Part shown: piece after piece, positions 34,426 through 43,364 of the stretch
Layout: every line of letters starts with the position of its first letter
Position numbering within the stretch: position 1 is the first letter of the stretch
From: Pseudovibrio sp. Tun.PSC04-5.I4
Lineage (GTDB): Bacteria > Pseudomonadota > Alphaproteobacteria > Rhizobiales > Stappiaceae
Direction of reading: 5' to 3'
DNA length: 64,000 bases
NCBI RefSeq assembly: GCF_900104145.1
Contig: NZ_FNLB01000006.1
Location: 207,001-271,000, forward strand
The notes under the pieces: generated by a model
Told to the model about the DNA's origin: nothing
Database searches by the model: none
Seen by the model: only the letters and a program-made list of their open reading frames with translations
Made by a program: the position numbers and the translations under genes

Positions 34426-35610
34426 TTAGTCCTTCACGAACAGTTTTCGTTCAACGTTGCACAATGGTTCTGCGGCCCCAGATTCGGTAATCAGGATGGT
34501 TTCAGTGGTTTCAAGACCCCAATCATCCAGCCAAAGGCCCGGCATAAAGTGGAATGTCATTCCCGGCAGCAGGACAGTTTCATCGGTTGGCCGGATTGAT
34601 ACAGTGCGCTCACCCCAATCCGGGGGGTAGCTCAAACCGATTGGGTAACCACAGCGACCACCTCGTTCAATGCCGACCTTCGCCAGTGCACCATTTAAGG
34701 CATTGGCAATGTCGCAGGCACGATTTCCCGCCCTTGCGGCCTCCAGACCAGCTTCTAACCCCTCGGTTAGTGCTACTGATGCGTCAATCATCGTTTGAGG
34801 TGGTTTGCCCAAGAAGACCGAGCGGCACAGTGGTGCGTGATAACGGCGATAGCAGCCTGAAAGTTCAAAAAAGGTGATTTCGCCAGTTTTCATCTGATTG
34901 CCATTCCAAGTCAGATGCGGCGCTGTGGCGTCAATGCCAGATGGGGTCAGCGGTACAATGGCGGGATAGTCGCCCCAGTCATCACCAACGCCCATAATGC
35001 CGGCGTGGCAAATGTCAGCAACCAGCTCATTTTTGCGCAAGCCAGGTTCAGCTCTTTCTAGTGCGATGCCAATGATGTTTTCTGTTATCAAGGCAGCTTT
35101 GCGAATGAAGGCCAGCTCCTCGTTGGATTTAACACCGCGTTGCCAGTTAACTAGAGCTGTTGCATCGACCATTTGCGCATTGGGCATTTGGGAGACCAGA
35201 ACCGCGTGTGCCTTAGCTGTATAATAATAGTTTTCCATTTCGACGCCGATCCGCGAACTGGAATAACCCATCGTGTGCAGGTGTCCTGCCAGATCTTCCA
35301 TCGGGTGGCAGGTTGTCGATTGAATGTAGTGATCGGCATATCCGAGCACCTTATCTTCTGCCATCCAGACCGTCCGATGCGCACCGCTGGTATCAGAAAG
35401 GCGTCCCCACCATAATGGGTCGCCGTCCATGGGAAGGATAACGCCTTGGTGGACATAGAAAGACCAACCATCATAGCCCGTCAACCACGCTAAGTTCGAT
35501 GGATCAGTGACAAAAAGAACATCAATACCAGCCGTAACCATAGCCTTGCGGGCCTTTGCGATACGGCGATCATATTCTGTTTTACTGAATGGGGAATTCT
35601 CTAGTCCCAT
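34426..35610 (-). CDS. eutD: Ectoine hydrolase (DoeA/EutD), M24 peptidase fold
   Basis: 394 residues from the ATG at 35610 (GAGGAAG upstream; the frame runs back to 35718 without a better start). The N-terminal creatinase-like domain (FVTDPSNLAWLTGYDGWSFY) precedes the pita-bread domain with LTPSGIDATAPHLTWNGNQM, FFELSGCYRRYHAPLCRSVF and MTFHFMPGLWLDDWGLETTE, the pattern of ectoine hydrolases. It opens the ectoine or hydroxyectoine ring to N-acetyl-L-2,4-diaminobutyrate isomers in the cytoplasm. Unlike Ruegeria, where eutD lies within the main operon, here it is divergent from uehABC and paired with the ArgE-like gene. Confidence 0.88.
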   Translation of the reverse strand: MGLENSPFSKTEYDRRIAKARKAMVTAGIDVLFVTDPSNLAWLTGYDGWSFYVHQGVILPMDGDPLWWGRLSDTSGAHRTVWMAEDKVLGYADHYIQSTTCHPMEDLAGHLHTMGYSSSRIGVEMENYYYTAKAHAVLVSQMPNAQMVDATALVNWQRGVKSNEELAFIRKAALITENIIGIALERAEPGLRKNELVADICHAGIMGVGDDWGDYPAIVPLTPSGIDATAPHLTWNGNQMKTGEITFFELSGCYRRYHAPLCRSVFLGKPPQTMIDASVALTEGLEAGLEAARAGNRACDIANALNGALAKVGIERGGRCGYPIGLSYPPDWGERTVSIRPTDETVLLPGMTFHFMPGLWLDDWGLETTETILITESGAAEPLCNVERKLFVKD

Positions 35611-36117
35611 CGTCTTCCTCAATATCTGATTTGAAAATTTGTACACAACAGCACGTATGCACCTAATAACAATCAAAATTTCGTAAGTTTCAAGCCTTAT
35701 TATTGCGCCAGAACTCAAGTTTGAGTAATTTTATAATTGACTGATTTGAAAAATCGATCATGTTGTGTACATCAAGTAATTACACGTAGACGGCAGCTGC
35801 GCTTCTTTTTGATGACTGCTGAGTGCTCTCGACTTGCAGAAGGTGGCTGATATGACATGTATTCCTGCATCCTGTTGGGGTGTTCGATTTTCGGGGGCAA
35901 TTGGCTCTGCCGAGACAGCTGGGAACCTTCATATGCTTAGCGCCGCAACATCATTCTGTGGCAGGGGGAAAGCATGAGAACGATGCAAGTTCAAGCTGGT
36001 GCTTATGGTAGCTGACATCGCGAACCATCAATTGGAAAAGCGCATATTTTGACAACAAACGACGCACAAGACGTCGTGGCAATTAAGGACCAATTACTTT
36101 TAATTTCGGGAGCAGTT
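35611..36117. promoter_or_regulatory. Divergent eutD/uehA control region
   Basis: This 507-bp non-coding stretch carries the promoters for eutD (leftward) and the ueh-eut operon (rightward). TTGTACACAA at 35639-35648 and TTGTGTACATCAA at 35763-35775 resemble the site before the GntR regulator gene. The first lies 29 bp from the eutD start and could block that promoter. The remainder (35780-36100) shows no convincing gene; a frame open from 36049 only extends uehA upstream. Confidence 0.5.
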
Positions 36118-37137
36118 ATGACAAATATCTTTAGACAGGCACTTAAGTCCTGCGCAGCGATGAGCTTAGTTATCGTTGCAACCGGAGCAGCACAGGCTGA
36201 TACATGGCGTTATGCTTTTGAAGAGGCCATGACCGATGTTCAGGGTGTCTATGCACAAAAGTTTAAAGCAGAAATCGAAGCAAACTCAGATCATGAAATT
36301 CAGCTATTTCCGTATGGTACACTCGGGGAAGCCACTGACATCATGGAGCAGACGCAAGACGGTATTCTGCAGTTTGTGGACCAATCTCCAGGCTTCACCG
36401 GCGCACTGATTCCAGAAGCACAGGTGTTTTTTGTACCGTACCTGCTGCCGACAGACCAAGAGCATCTCGCTCGCTTTTTCCGTGAAAGTAAAGCCATCAA
36501 CGAGATGTTCAAACCTCTTTACGCGGACAAAGGTCTTGAGCTGCTCAATATGTTCCCTGAGGGCGAAGTTGCTATGACCACTAAAACGCCGGTCAAAACA
36601 TGTTCTGATCTCAACGAAGTCAAATTCCGCGTTATGGCGAACCCGCTTTTGGTCGAAAGCTACCGCGTCTTTGGCGCAACTCCAACACCACTGCCTTGGG
36701 GCGAAGTGTATGGTGGTTTGCAAACCAACCTCATTCAGGGCCAGGAAAACCCAACATTCTTCTTGTACTCAACCAAAATCTATGAGGTCACCGATTACAT
36801 TACATATGCGGGTCACAACAACTTCACGTCCGCTGTGATGGCAAATAAAGATTTCTATGACGGACTTAGCTCAATAGATCAGGGCGTGATTCAGAAAGCA
36901 GCAGCAGCAGCTTACGATCACACAGTTGTCTACCAGAAGCAGGCTGGCGAAACTGAGCTGGCTAAAATCCTGGAAGCTAAGCCGGAGATGAATGTCACTG
37001 TTCTGACCGAAGAAGAGCGGAGCTGCTTCAAAGCGGCGGCAGCGGAAGTTGAAACCACATTCATCGAAATGACTGGCGACAGCGGTGCGAAAATCATAGC
37101 ACAGATGAAAGCCGATCTGGCCGCCACAGCAGACTAA
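36118..37137 (+). CDS. uehA: TRAP ectoine/5-hydroxyectoine-binding protein
   Basis: 339 residues from the ATG at 36118 (GGGAGC upstream). A signal peptide ends at ATGAAQA. The mature part begins DTWRYAFEEAMTDVQGVYAQ and has LFPYGTLGEATDIMEQTQDG, FVDQSPGFTGALIPEAQVFF and GEVYGGLQTNLIQGQENPTF, matching UehA/TeaA-type ectoine receptors. It captures ectoines in the periplasm for UehBC. Its place before uehB, uehC, usp and the eut genes confirms the assignment. A hairpin follows the gene. Confidence 0.88.
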   Translation: MTNIFRQALKSCAAMSLVIVATGAAQADTWRYAFEEAMTDVQGVYAQKFKAEIEANSDHEIQLFPYGTLGEATDIMEQTQDGILQFVDQSPGFTGALIPEAQVFFVPYLLPTDQEHLARFFRESKAINEMFKPLYADKGLELLNMFPEGEVAMTTKTPVKTCSDLNEVKFRVMANPLLVESYRVFGATPTPLPWGEVYGGLQTNLIQGQENPTFFLYSTKIYEVTDYITYAGHNNFTSAVMANKDFYDGLSSIDQGVIQKAAAAAYDHTVVYQKQAGETELAKILEAKPEMNVTVLTEEERSCFKAAAAEVETTFIEMTGDSGAKIIAQMKADLAATAD

Positions 37138-37164
37138 CACGCAGTTGGTATCAGATTCGTTTTT

Positions 37165-37189
37165 GCTGAGCGGGATCATTCCGCTCAGC
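37165..37189 (+). promoter_or_regulatory. Intercistronic hairpin between uehA and uehB
   Basis: GCTGAGCGG (37165-37173) pairs with CCGCTCAGC (37181-37189), a 9-bp stem with a 7-nt loop, followed by TTTCCTC. It probably protects the uehA message or partly terminates it, giving more receptor than membrane subunits. Confidence 0.6.
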
Positions 37190-37216
37190 TTTCCTCATTA
37201 AATGCGGGGCGGTGGA

Positions 37217-37780
37217 ATGAGCGATCAACACCAATCAAATTTGCCAGGCTTTCTGGGAGTAATCGACCGAAGCATAAGCCGCGTTGAATCCGTGCTTTTG
37301 GCTTCAGGCGTCCTGTTGATGGCAGCAAACACGATTGCAAATGTGGTGGGGCGATTTCTGCTCGGGAATTCCATATTTTTTTCTGAAGAGCTGAACCGTA
37401 TTTTGATCATTCTCATTACGTTTGCAGGCATCAGCTATGCTGCACGGCATGGGCGTCACATCCGGATGAGTGCGATTTATGACGGATTGCCTCCTCGCTA
37501 CCGGAAAATTTTGATGGTCTTCATCTCATTTATTACTGCGGGATGTCTATTTTTGCTCTGCTATTACTCAGTCAAATACATAGGATCACAGGCATCGCGG
37601 GGACGGGTGTTACCCGCTCTGCAAATCCCTGTTTGGACCATTCTGGTTTGGGTGCCTGTTGGATTTTTCATGACAGGAACCCAATACCTGCTGACTGCTA
37701 TCAAAAACATGAAGTCACCCGACATCTACCTCTCGACCCACATGCTTGAAGGGTACGATGAGGGCGAGATCGAGATCTAA
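37217..37780 (+). CDS. uehB: TRAP ectoine transporter small membrane subunit
   Basis: 187 residues from the ATG at 37217 (GGTGG upstream). Four membrane segments fit DctQ: VLLASGVLLMAANTIANVVG, LNRILIILITFAGISYAARH, ILMVFISFITAGCLFLLCYY and a segment ending FFMTGTQYLLTAI. HGRHIRMSAIYDGLPPRYRK is the usual cytoplasmic loop. It lies between uehA and uehC, 11 bp before uehC. Confidence 0.88.
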   Translation: MSDQHQSNLPGFLGVIDRSISRVESVLLASGVLLMAANTIANVVGRFLLGNSIFFSEELNRILIILITFAGISYAARHGRHIRMSAIYDGLPPRYRKILMVFISFITAGCLFLLCYYSVKYIGSQASRGRVLPALQIPVWTILVWVPVGFFMTGTQYLLTAIKNMKSPDIYLSTHMLEGYDEGEIEI

Positions 37781-37791
37781 CAAGGGACAAG

Positions 37792-39081
37792 ATGATGGCA
37801 GCAACAATCTTCCTTTCGATGATCGTGCTTCTCCTTCTGGGGTTCCCCATGATGATCCCCCTGATCGCCGGAACTTTCATTGGGTTTTTGATGATGTTTG
37901 GTGATTTTGGACATATGGAAACGATGATCCAGCAAATGGTGGCAGGCATCCGGCCAGCTTCGCTTATTGCCGTACCAATGTTCATCTTTGCGGCAGATAT
38001 CATGACACGAGGACAATCAGCAGGGCGTTTGATTGATTTGGTCATGGCGTTTGTTGGTCACATGCGCGGCGGCCTTGCGATTTCAACTGCAATGGCTTGT
38101 ACTCTGTTTGGCGCGGTGTCCGGTTCTACTCAGGCAACCGTGGTTGCGATTGGGTCGCCCTTGCGCCCACGTATGCTCAAGGCTGGCTACAAAGATAGCT
38201 TTGTTCTGGCCCTTATTATCAATGCCAGCGACATTGCGTTTTTGATTCCCCCTTCAATTGGGATGATCATTTATGGCGTTGTCTCAAATACATCCATTGC
38301 TGAATTGTTCATCTCCGGGATTGGTCCGGGACTGCTCATTCTTCTTCTGTTTTCGATCTACAGCTACATTTATGCTGTGCGGAATAAAATCCAGACTGAA
38401 CTTAAAACGAGCTGGTTTGAGCGGTTTACTGCATTGCGTAAAGCGTTGTGGCCAATGGGGTTTCCGCTGATCATTATCGGTGGGATTTACGGAGGGGTTT
38501 TTAGCCCAACCGAAGCCGCTGCCGCATGTGTACTTTATGCTCTGGTACTGGAAGTCTTCGTTTTCCGGTCCATGTCTCTGAGTGACGTTTATTCGACAGC
38601 TCAGTCTACCGGGTTGATCACCGCTGTTGTCTTCATTTTAGTGGGGGCAGGGGCCGCATTCTCCTGGGTCATTTCCTTTGCACAAGTTCCTCAGGAAATT
38701 TTAAGCGCTATCGGAATCACCGATATGGGGCCATTGAGCATCCTGTTTGTTATCTCCGGGGCATTCTTTGTTGGTTGCATGTTTGTAGACCCGATCGTGG
38801 TCATTTTGGTACTCGTTCCCATCTTCGCACCCGTCGTTAAAGCGGTTGGGCTGGACCCAGTTCTTGTCGGCACAATTATCACATTGCAAGTCGCCATCGG
38901 GTCTGCAACACCGCCATTCGGGTGTGATATTTTCACTGCCGTCGCAGTCTTCAAACGGCCTTATGCTGAAGTTGTGCGTGGTACGCCCCCCTTCATCTTC
39001 ATGTTGATTGGGGTTGCTGTTGCTTTGATTTTCTTCCCGCAGATCGCCCTGTTCCTGCGCGACCTAGCCTTCTCAAAATAG
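37792..39081 (+). CDS. uehC: TRAP ectoine transporter large permease subunit
   Basis: 429 residues and about 12 membrane segments, DctM type: SLIAVPMFIFAADIMTRGQS, TALFGAVSG-type region MACTLFGAVSGSTQATVVAI, INASDIAFLIPPSIGMIIYG, IYGGVFSPTEAAAACVLYAL and FVDPIVVILVLVPIFAPVVK. Two ATG codons occur at the start; AAGGGA precedes. It is followed 13 bp later by the usp gene, the same order as uehABC-usp in Ruegeria and teaABCD in Halomonas. Confidence 0.9.
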   Translation: MMAATIFLSMIVLLLLGFPMMIPLIAGTFIGFLMMFGDFGHMETMIQQMVAGIRPASLIAVPMFIFAADIMTRGQSAGRLIDLVMAFVGHMRGGLAISTAMACTLFGAVSGSTQATVVAIGSPLRPRMLKAGYKDSFVLALIINASDIAFLIPPSIGMIIYGVVSNTSIAELFISGIGPGLLILLLFSIYSYIYAVRNKIQTELKTSWFERFTALRKALWPMGFPLIIIGGIYGGVFSPTEAAAACVLYALVLEVFVFRSMSLSDVYSTAQSTGLITAVVFILVGAGAAFSWVISFAQVPQEILSAIGITDMGPLSILFVISGAFFVGCMFVDPIVVILVLVPIFAPVVKAVGLDPVLVGTIITLQVAIGSATPPFGCDIFTAVAVFKRPYAEVVRGTPPFIFMLIGVAVALIFFPQIALFLRDLAFSK

Positions 39082-39094
39082 CAAGGACTACTCG

Positions 39095-39535
39095 ATGTTC
39101 AAATCCATCCTTGTCCCTTTTGATGGTTCTAAAGGTGCCGAACAAGCGCTGCACAAGGCGGCTGAATTGGCGATCACTTGCGGCAACGCACCGCTAACGC
39201 TTTTGACAGTCTATCGGCATCATTCGATGCTGGAAGCTTCATTTGCAGTTGTGCGGCCTGAAGAGACAGAAAGTCTTGATGATGTCATGCGCAACCACGC
39301 AAGGGAGGTTGTGGAGCATGCCAAGCAACTTGCCGTTGATGCCGGGTGCTCAAACATTCGCGGCTTTATTAAATCCGGCCCCACAGCGCGAACCATCGTG
39401 GCATTTGCGAAAGAACATAAAAATGATTTGGTTGTCCTTGGTAGCCGCGGCCTTGGATCTGTTGAGGGGTTCTTGTTGGGAAGCGTCTCCCATAAGGTAA
39501 CTGGCTTGGCAAGTTGTCCGGTTCTCGTCGTCTAG
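39095..39535 (+). CDS. Universal stress protein (TeaD-like)
   Basis: 146 residues, UspA fold. It starts SILVPFDGSKGAEQALHKAA and ends with the ATP-binding motif LGSRGLGSVEGFLLGSVSHK. TeaD of Halomonas, encoded with the TeaABC ectoine TRAP carrier, binds ATP and tunes transport; the same role is likely here. Eight bp separate it from eutA. Confidence 0.9.
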   Translation: MFKSILVPFDGSKGAEQALHKAAELAITCGNAPLTLLTVYRHHSMLEASFAVVRPEETESLDDVMRNHAREVVEHAKQLAVDAGCSNIRGFIKSGPTARTIVAFAKEHKNDLVVLGSRGLGSVEGFLLGSVSHKVTGLASCPVLVV

Positions 39536-39543
39536 GAAATCTA

Positions 39544-40335
39544 ATGGTTTATGAGAGTCTCTCAACCAGTTGGACGGGCACAAATGTGTTGGACACCCGT
39601 CCTGTAAAAAAAAGGATAGGGCTGGTTGTTCTGGCAACGGATCACACCAGTGAATGTGATTTTACACGCCTGTGCGATCCTGCTGAGATCGGCGTTTATG
39701 TCAACCGTATTGACTATCAGAACCCGGGCACACGCGAGAATCTGGTTGCGACGGGTCCAAGGTTGACAGAGGCCGCAGCTCAAATTTTACCGGGCGAGGA
39801 GCTGGATGTTATCGCATACAGCTGTACCGCCGCTTCTATTGTTTTAGGCAACACGGCAGTGGGCAAATATCTGAATGCGGGCAAACCCAACACACCTTTT
39901 GTTAGTCCAAGCTCCGCCGCTTTTGATGCCTTCAAAGCTTTAAATGTACAGCGGATCAGTGTTTTGACCCCGTATTCCACCAGTATTTCCAATGAGTTAC
40001 TCCGGTATTTCTCAGCAAATGGCCCCGAGATTGCCAGCGCAAATTGTCTTGGCATTGACGATGATCGCGAAATTGCGCGCCTATCTGAGGAAACAATCAT
40101 CGAGGCAGCCTGCGCAACAATGGATCCATCAGCAGAGGCCTTGTTTGTGTCTTGTACTGGGTTAAGGGCTGCGGTGTGTATCGAGAGGATTGAGGCGCGG
40201 ATAGGAAAACCGGTTGTAACGTCTAATCAGGCGATGATCTGGCGCTGCTTTCAACATCTAAATTCTTCAAAAACCGCGACAGGTTTTGGCCGCCTGTTCC
40301 AACACAGAACTCCTAACTGGATGATGGCACAATGA
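39544..40335 (+). CDS. eutA: Asp/Glu racemase-superfamily protein EutA
   Basis: 263 residues from the ATG at 39544 (AGGAAA upstream). It has the two cysteines of the Asp/Glu racemase/maleate isomerase superfamily: VIAYSCTAASIVLG and ALFVSCTGLRAA. EutA belongs to the 5-hydroxyectoine branch and is thought to change the stereochemistry of, or help remove, the hydroxyl-bearing carbon, with EutB and EutC. The stop overlaps the eutB ATG by 4 bp (ATGA). Confidence 0.85.
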   Translation: MVYESLSTSWTGTNVLDTRPVKKRIGLVVLATDHTSECDFTRLCDPAEIGVYVNRIDYQNPGTRENLVATGPRLTEAAAQILPGEELDVIAYSCTAASIVLGNTAVGKYLNAGKPNTPFVSPSSAAFDAFKALNVQRISVLTPYSTSISNELLRYFSANGPEIASANCLGIDDDREIARLSEETIIEAACATMDPSAEALFVSCTGLRAAVCIERIEARIGKPVVTSNQAMIWRCFQHLNSSKTATGFGRLFQHRTPNWMMAQ

Positions 40336-41330
40336 TCGAGAAAATTACCCTTCATGACAGCTTTGCTGCTCGCCAAAGGATAGCAGGTCGCATCAGAACC
40401 ACGCCTTTGGTCAGCTCTCCCTCGTTGAGTGCGCTTGTCTCAGCGGATGTTTCGCTGAAACTGGAACAGACGCAAATTACGGGTAGTTTTAAACTCCGAG
40501 GGGCAACAAACGCGATTTTATCGCTTTCGCCAGAGCAAAAGGAGGCTGGTGTGGTTGGCGTTTCCACGGGCAACCATGGCCGCGGTCTTGCCTATGCTGC
40601 TGCTAACGCAGGTGTTCCTTGCATTATCTGTATGTCCGAGCTTGTCCCGCAGAATAAGATTGATGGCATCCGGTCACATGGGGCTGAGGTGCGGATCGTG
40701 GGCCGATCGCAAGATGATGCCCAAGCGGAAGTTGACAGACTGGTGGCAGATGGCAGGGTGATGCTTCCCCCGTTTGATCACCGCGATATCATTGCCGGGC
40801 AAAGTACGGTTGCACATGAGATACTGGAGCAGGCGTTGGATCTGGACACAGTGCTGGTGCCGGTCTCCGGTGGGGGCTTGATTTCAGGCGTGGCTATGGT
40901 GATGAAGGTCGTTAAACCCTCAATCCGAGTTATTGGAATCTCCATGGAACGAGGGGCCGCTATGCATGACTGTCAGCGTGCCGGAAAACCAATTTTTGTC
41001 GAGGAATTACCAACACTTGCAGATTCACTGGGCGGTGGAATTGGCCTGAATAACACATACACTTTTGGCATGGTGCGCGATCTGGTGGATGACTTGATTT
41101 TGGTCACTGAAGAGGAAATTGCAGAGGCCATCCGGCATGCCTATTGGCAGGAACGTCAGGTGATTGAGGGGTCCGGCAGTGTTGGCATTGCCGCGTTACT
41201 CGCTGGCAAGATTAAAAACTCGGGGCATTGTGTGTCTCTTATCACAGGTCAGAATATTGATATGGCCCTGCATAAGCGATTGATTGACGGCGAAAACGTC
41301 GATGCTGCTGCCAATACATCTAGGGACTGA
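40332..41330 (+). CDS. eutB: Threonine dehydratase-like PLP enzyme EutB
   Basis: 332 residues, type II PLP fold. The PLP lysine is in ITGSFKLRGATNAIL, with GVVGVSTGNHGRGLAYAAAN and the glycine loop VPVSGGGLISG. In ectoine clusters EutB deaminates the hydroxylated diaminobutyrate intermediate to a keto or imine product. The ATG overlaps the eutA stop codon, so translation is coupled. No regulatory ACT domain is present, which agrees with a catabolic enzyme. Confidence 0.88.
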   Translation: MIEKITLHDSFAARQRIAGRIRTTPLVSSPSLSALVSADVSLKLEQTQITGSFKLRGATNAILSLSPEQKEAGVVGVSTGNHGRGLAYAAANAGVPCIICMSELVPQNKIDGIRSHGAEVRIVGRSQDDAQAEVDRLVADGRVMLPPFDHRDIIAGQSTVAHEILEQALDLDTVLVPVSGGGLISGVAMVMKVVKPSIRVIGISMERGAAMHDCQRAGKPIFVEELPTLADSLGGGIGLNNTYTFGMVRDLVDDLILVTEEEIAEAIRHAYWQERQVIEGSGSVGIAALLAGKIKNSGHCVSLITGQNIDMALHKRLIDGENVDAAANTSRD

Positions 41331-41337
41331 AGCGCTT

Positions 41338-42327
41338 ATGCCTGAAATCAAAATCCTTACTGAAACTGACCTGCGCAGTGCGATCTCTTTGGACGCTGAT
41401 GCGGTTGCTTGCATTGAAAATGCATTTCAATTGTTAGCCACAGCAGACGTGGTCATGCCTCCAATTCTGAGCTTCCATGTGCCTGACCACAATGGTGAAG
41501 TGGATGTAAAAACCGCCTATGTTCCCGGCATTGACAGTTTTGCAATCAAGATGAGCCCGGGGTTTTTCGATAATCCCACACTGGGTCTACCCAGTTTGAA
41601 TGGGTTGATGGTTCTGTTTGATGCACAGACTGGCATTGTCAAAGCCGTCTTACTGGATAATGGATATTTGACTGATGTTCGCACAGCTGCCGCTGGCGCC
41701 GTCTCCGCTAAATACTTGTCTCGTGAAAACAGCAAAACCGCTGGTATTCTCGGCAGTGGCGTTCAAGCTCGTCTTCAACTTGAAGCTCTGACTTTGGTTC
41801 GCGGCATAAAACGGGCCGTCATCTGGGGGCGCGATGCCGATAAAACCGCCGAGTGCGCCCGTGATTGTGCGAGGCGTTTGGGGATCGAAGTCACGACCGG
41901 CAGCATAACAGACGTGATGGCTCAAGCTGATATTGTCGTAACAACCACGCCCTCCGGAAAGCCGTTGATTACAGCGGATATGATGCGACCCGGACAGCAT
42001 ATTACGGCCATGGGATCAGATGCAGACTACAAAGCTGAACTTGCCCCTTGTGTCATTCCCGCAGCCTCTCTTTTTGTATGTGATCGGCTGTCCCAATCAA
42101 TCAAACAGGGCGAACTGCGCGCAGCGATAGCCGCTGGCACGGTTGCAAACCCTGATAGGTATGCCGAGCTGGGCCAAATTATTGCAGGCCAGAAACCGGG
42201 GCGCAAATCGGCGAGTGACATCACAGTATGTGATCTGACTGGCACCGGCGTGCAGGACACAGCGATTGCCACTCTCGCCGGAGTCCGCGCTGAAGCTGCA
42301 AGAGCAGGTACAGCCATCCATAGCTGA
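41338..42327 (+). CDS. eutC: Ornithine cyclodeaminase/mu-crystallin family protein EutC
   Basis: 329 residues from the ATG at 41338. OCD-family features: TAYVPGIDSFAIKMSPGFFD, DNGYLTDVRTAAAGAVSAKY, the NAD-binding ILGSGVQARLQLEAL, and VVTTTPSGKPLITADMM. EutC works with EutA and EutB in the 5-hydroxyectoine branch. Seven bp separate it from eutB. Confidence 0.88.
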   Translation: MPEIKILTETDLRSAISLDADAVACIENAFQLLATADVVMPPILSFHVPDHNGEVDVKTAYVPGIDSFAIKMSPGFFDNPTLGLPSLNGLMVLFDAQTGIVKAVLLDNGYLTDVRTAAAGAVSAKYLSRENSKTAGILGSGVQARLQLEALTLVRGIKRAVIWGRDADKTAECARDCARRLGIEVTTGSITDVMAQADIVVTTTPSGKPLITADMMRPGQHITAMGSDADYKAELAPCVIPAASLFVCDRLSQSIKQGELRAAIAAGTVANPDRYAELGQIIAGQKPGRKSASDITVCDLTGTGVQDTAIATLAGVRAEAARAGTAIHS

Positions 42328-42351
42328 CAAGCAGGTGTTAGGATAACGAGT

Positions 42352-43344
42352 ATGCAACCAAATCCAATCATGCCTACAATCCCATTGGATCAGGACGGCA
42401 TCCATCATGGGTTCTTGCGCCTGCCATACAGCCGTAACGACAGTGCGTGGGGAGCCATCATGCTTCCGCTTACGGTTATCAAGAATGGTGTTGGACCGAC
42501 AGCGCTTTTGACTGGGGCAAATCATGGGGATGAGTACGAAGGTCCAGTAGCACTGCAAGAGCTAACTGTCACAGTGAAACCTGAGGATGTAACTGGGCGT
42601 ATTATCATTGTTCCAGCTTTCAACTACCCCGCTTTCAAAGCGGGAACACGCACATCTCCGATTGACCAAGGGAATATGAACCGCTCTTTCCCGGGGCGTC
42701 CTGATGGGACACCGACAGAAAAGATTGCTGACTATTTTCAACGATACCTGCTGCCCCTTGCAGATGTGGCTGTAGATTTCCACTCTGGTGGCAAGACGCT
42801 TGATTTTGTCCCGTTTGCTGCCGCTCATATTTTGGAAGACAAAATCAACGAAAAAGCCTGTTTTGAAGCGATGGCCGCTTTTAATGCGCCTTACTCAGTT
42901 CAACTTCTCGAAATTGATAATGTGGGTATGTACGATACAGCGGTTGAGAATATGGGCAAAGTTCTTGTTTCCACTGAACTGGGTGGTGGGGGAACAGTGA
43001 CAACAAAATCCATTGCAATCGCCAAGAAAGGTCTTCGGAATGTGTTGATCCATTTTGGAATTTTGCAGGGAACACTACAATTGGATCAAACGATCCGGAT
43101 CGATATGCCGGACAGTGATTGCTTTACTTTTTGTGATCAGGACGGATTGTGCGAACCTATGATTGATCTGGGAGAGCAAGTTGAAAAAGGTGATGTGGTC
43201 GCCCGTGTCTGGCCTTTGGATAAAACCGGCGTCGAACCAACCACATACTATGCGAACCGAAGTGGTATTCTGATCAGTCGCCATTTTCCCGGCCTTATAA
43301 AGTCTGGTGATAGCGCGGCAGTGGTCGGTGTTATCAATGCGTGA
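42352..43344 (+). CDS. eutE: N-acetyl-diaminobutyrate deacetylase (EutE/DoeB), AspA/AstE fold
   Basis: 330 residues, zinc-dependent succinylglutamate-desuccinylase/aspartoacylase family. Zinc ligands: His and Glu in LTGANHGDEYEGPVALQEL and His in VAVDFHSGGKTLDF; the substrate-binding Arg lies in GNMNRSFPG. It removes the acetyl group from N-acetyl-2,4-diaminobutyrate produced by EutD, releasing acetate and diaminobutyrate. It is placed after eutC and just before the AsnC-type regulator gene. Confidence 0.9.
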   Translation: MQPNPIMPTIPLDQDGIHHGFLRLPYSRNDSAWGAIMLPLTVIKNGVGPTALLTGANHGDEYEGPVALQELTVTVKPEDVTGRIIIVPAFNYPAFKAGTRTSPIDQGNMNRSFPGRPDGTPTEKIADYFQRYLLPLADVAVDFHSGGKTLDFVPFAAAHILEDKINEKACFEAMAAFNAPYSVQLLEIDNVGMYDTAVENMGKVLVSTELGGGGTVTTKSIAIAKKGLRNVLIHFGILQGTLQLDQTIRIDMPDSDCFTFCDQDGLCEPMIDLGEQVEKGDVVARVWPLDKTGVEPTTYYANRSGILISRHFPGLIKSGDSAAVVGVINA

Positions 43345-43364
43345 GGGGCGCAAAAGGAATGACA

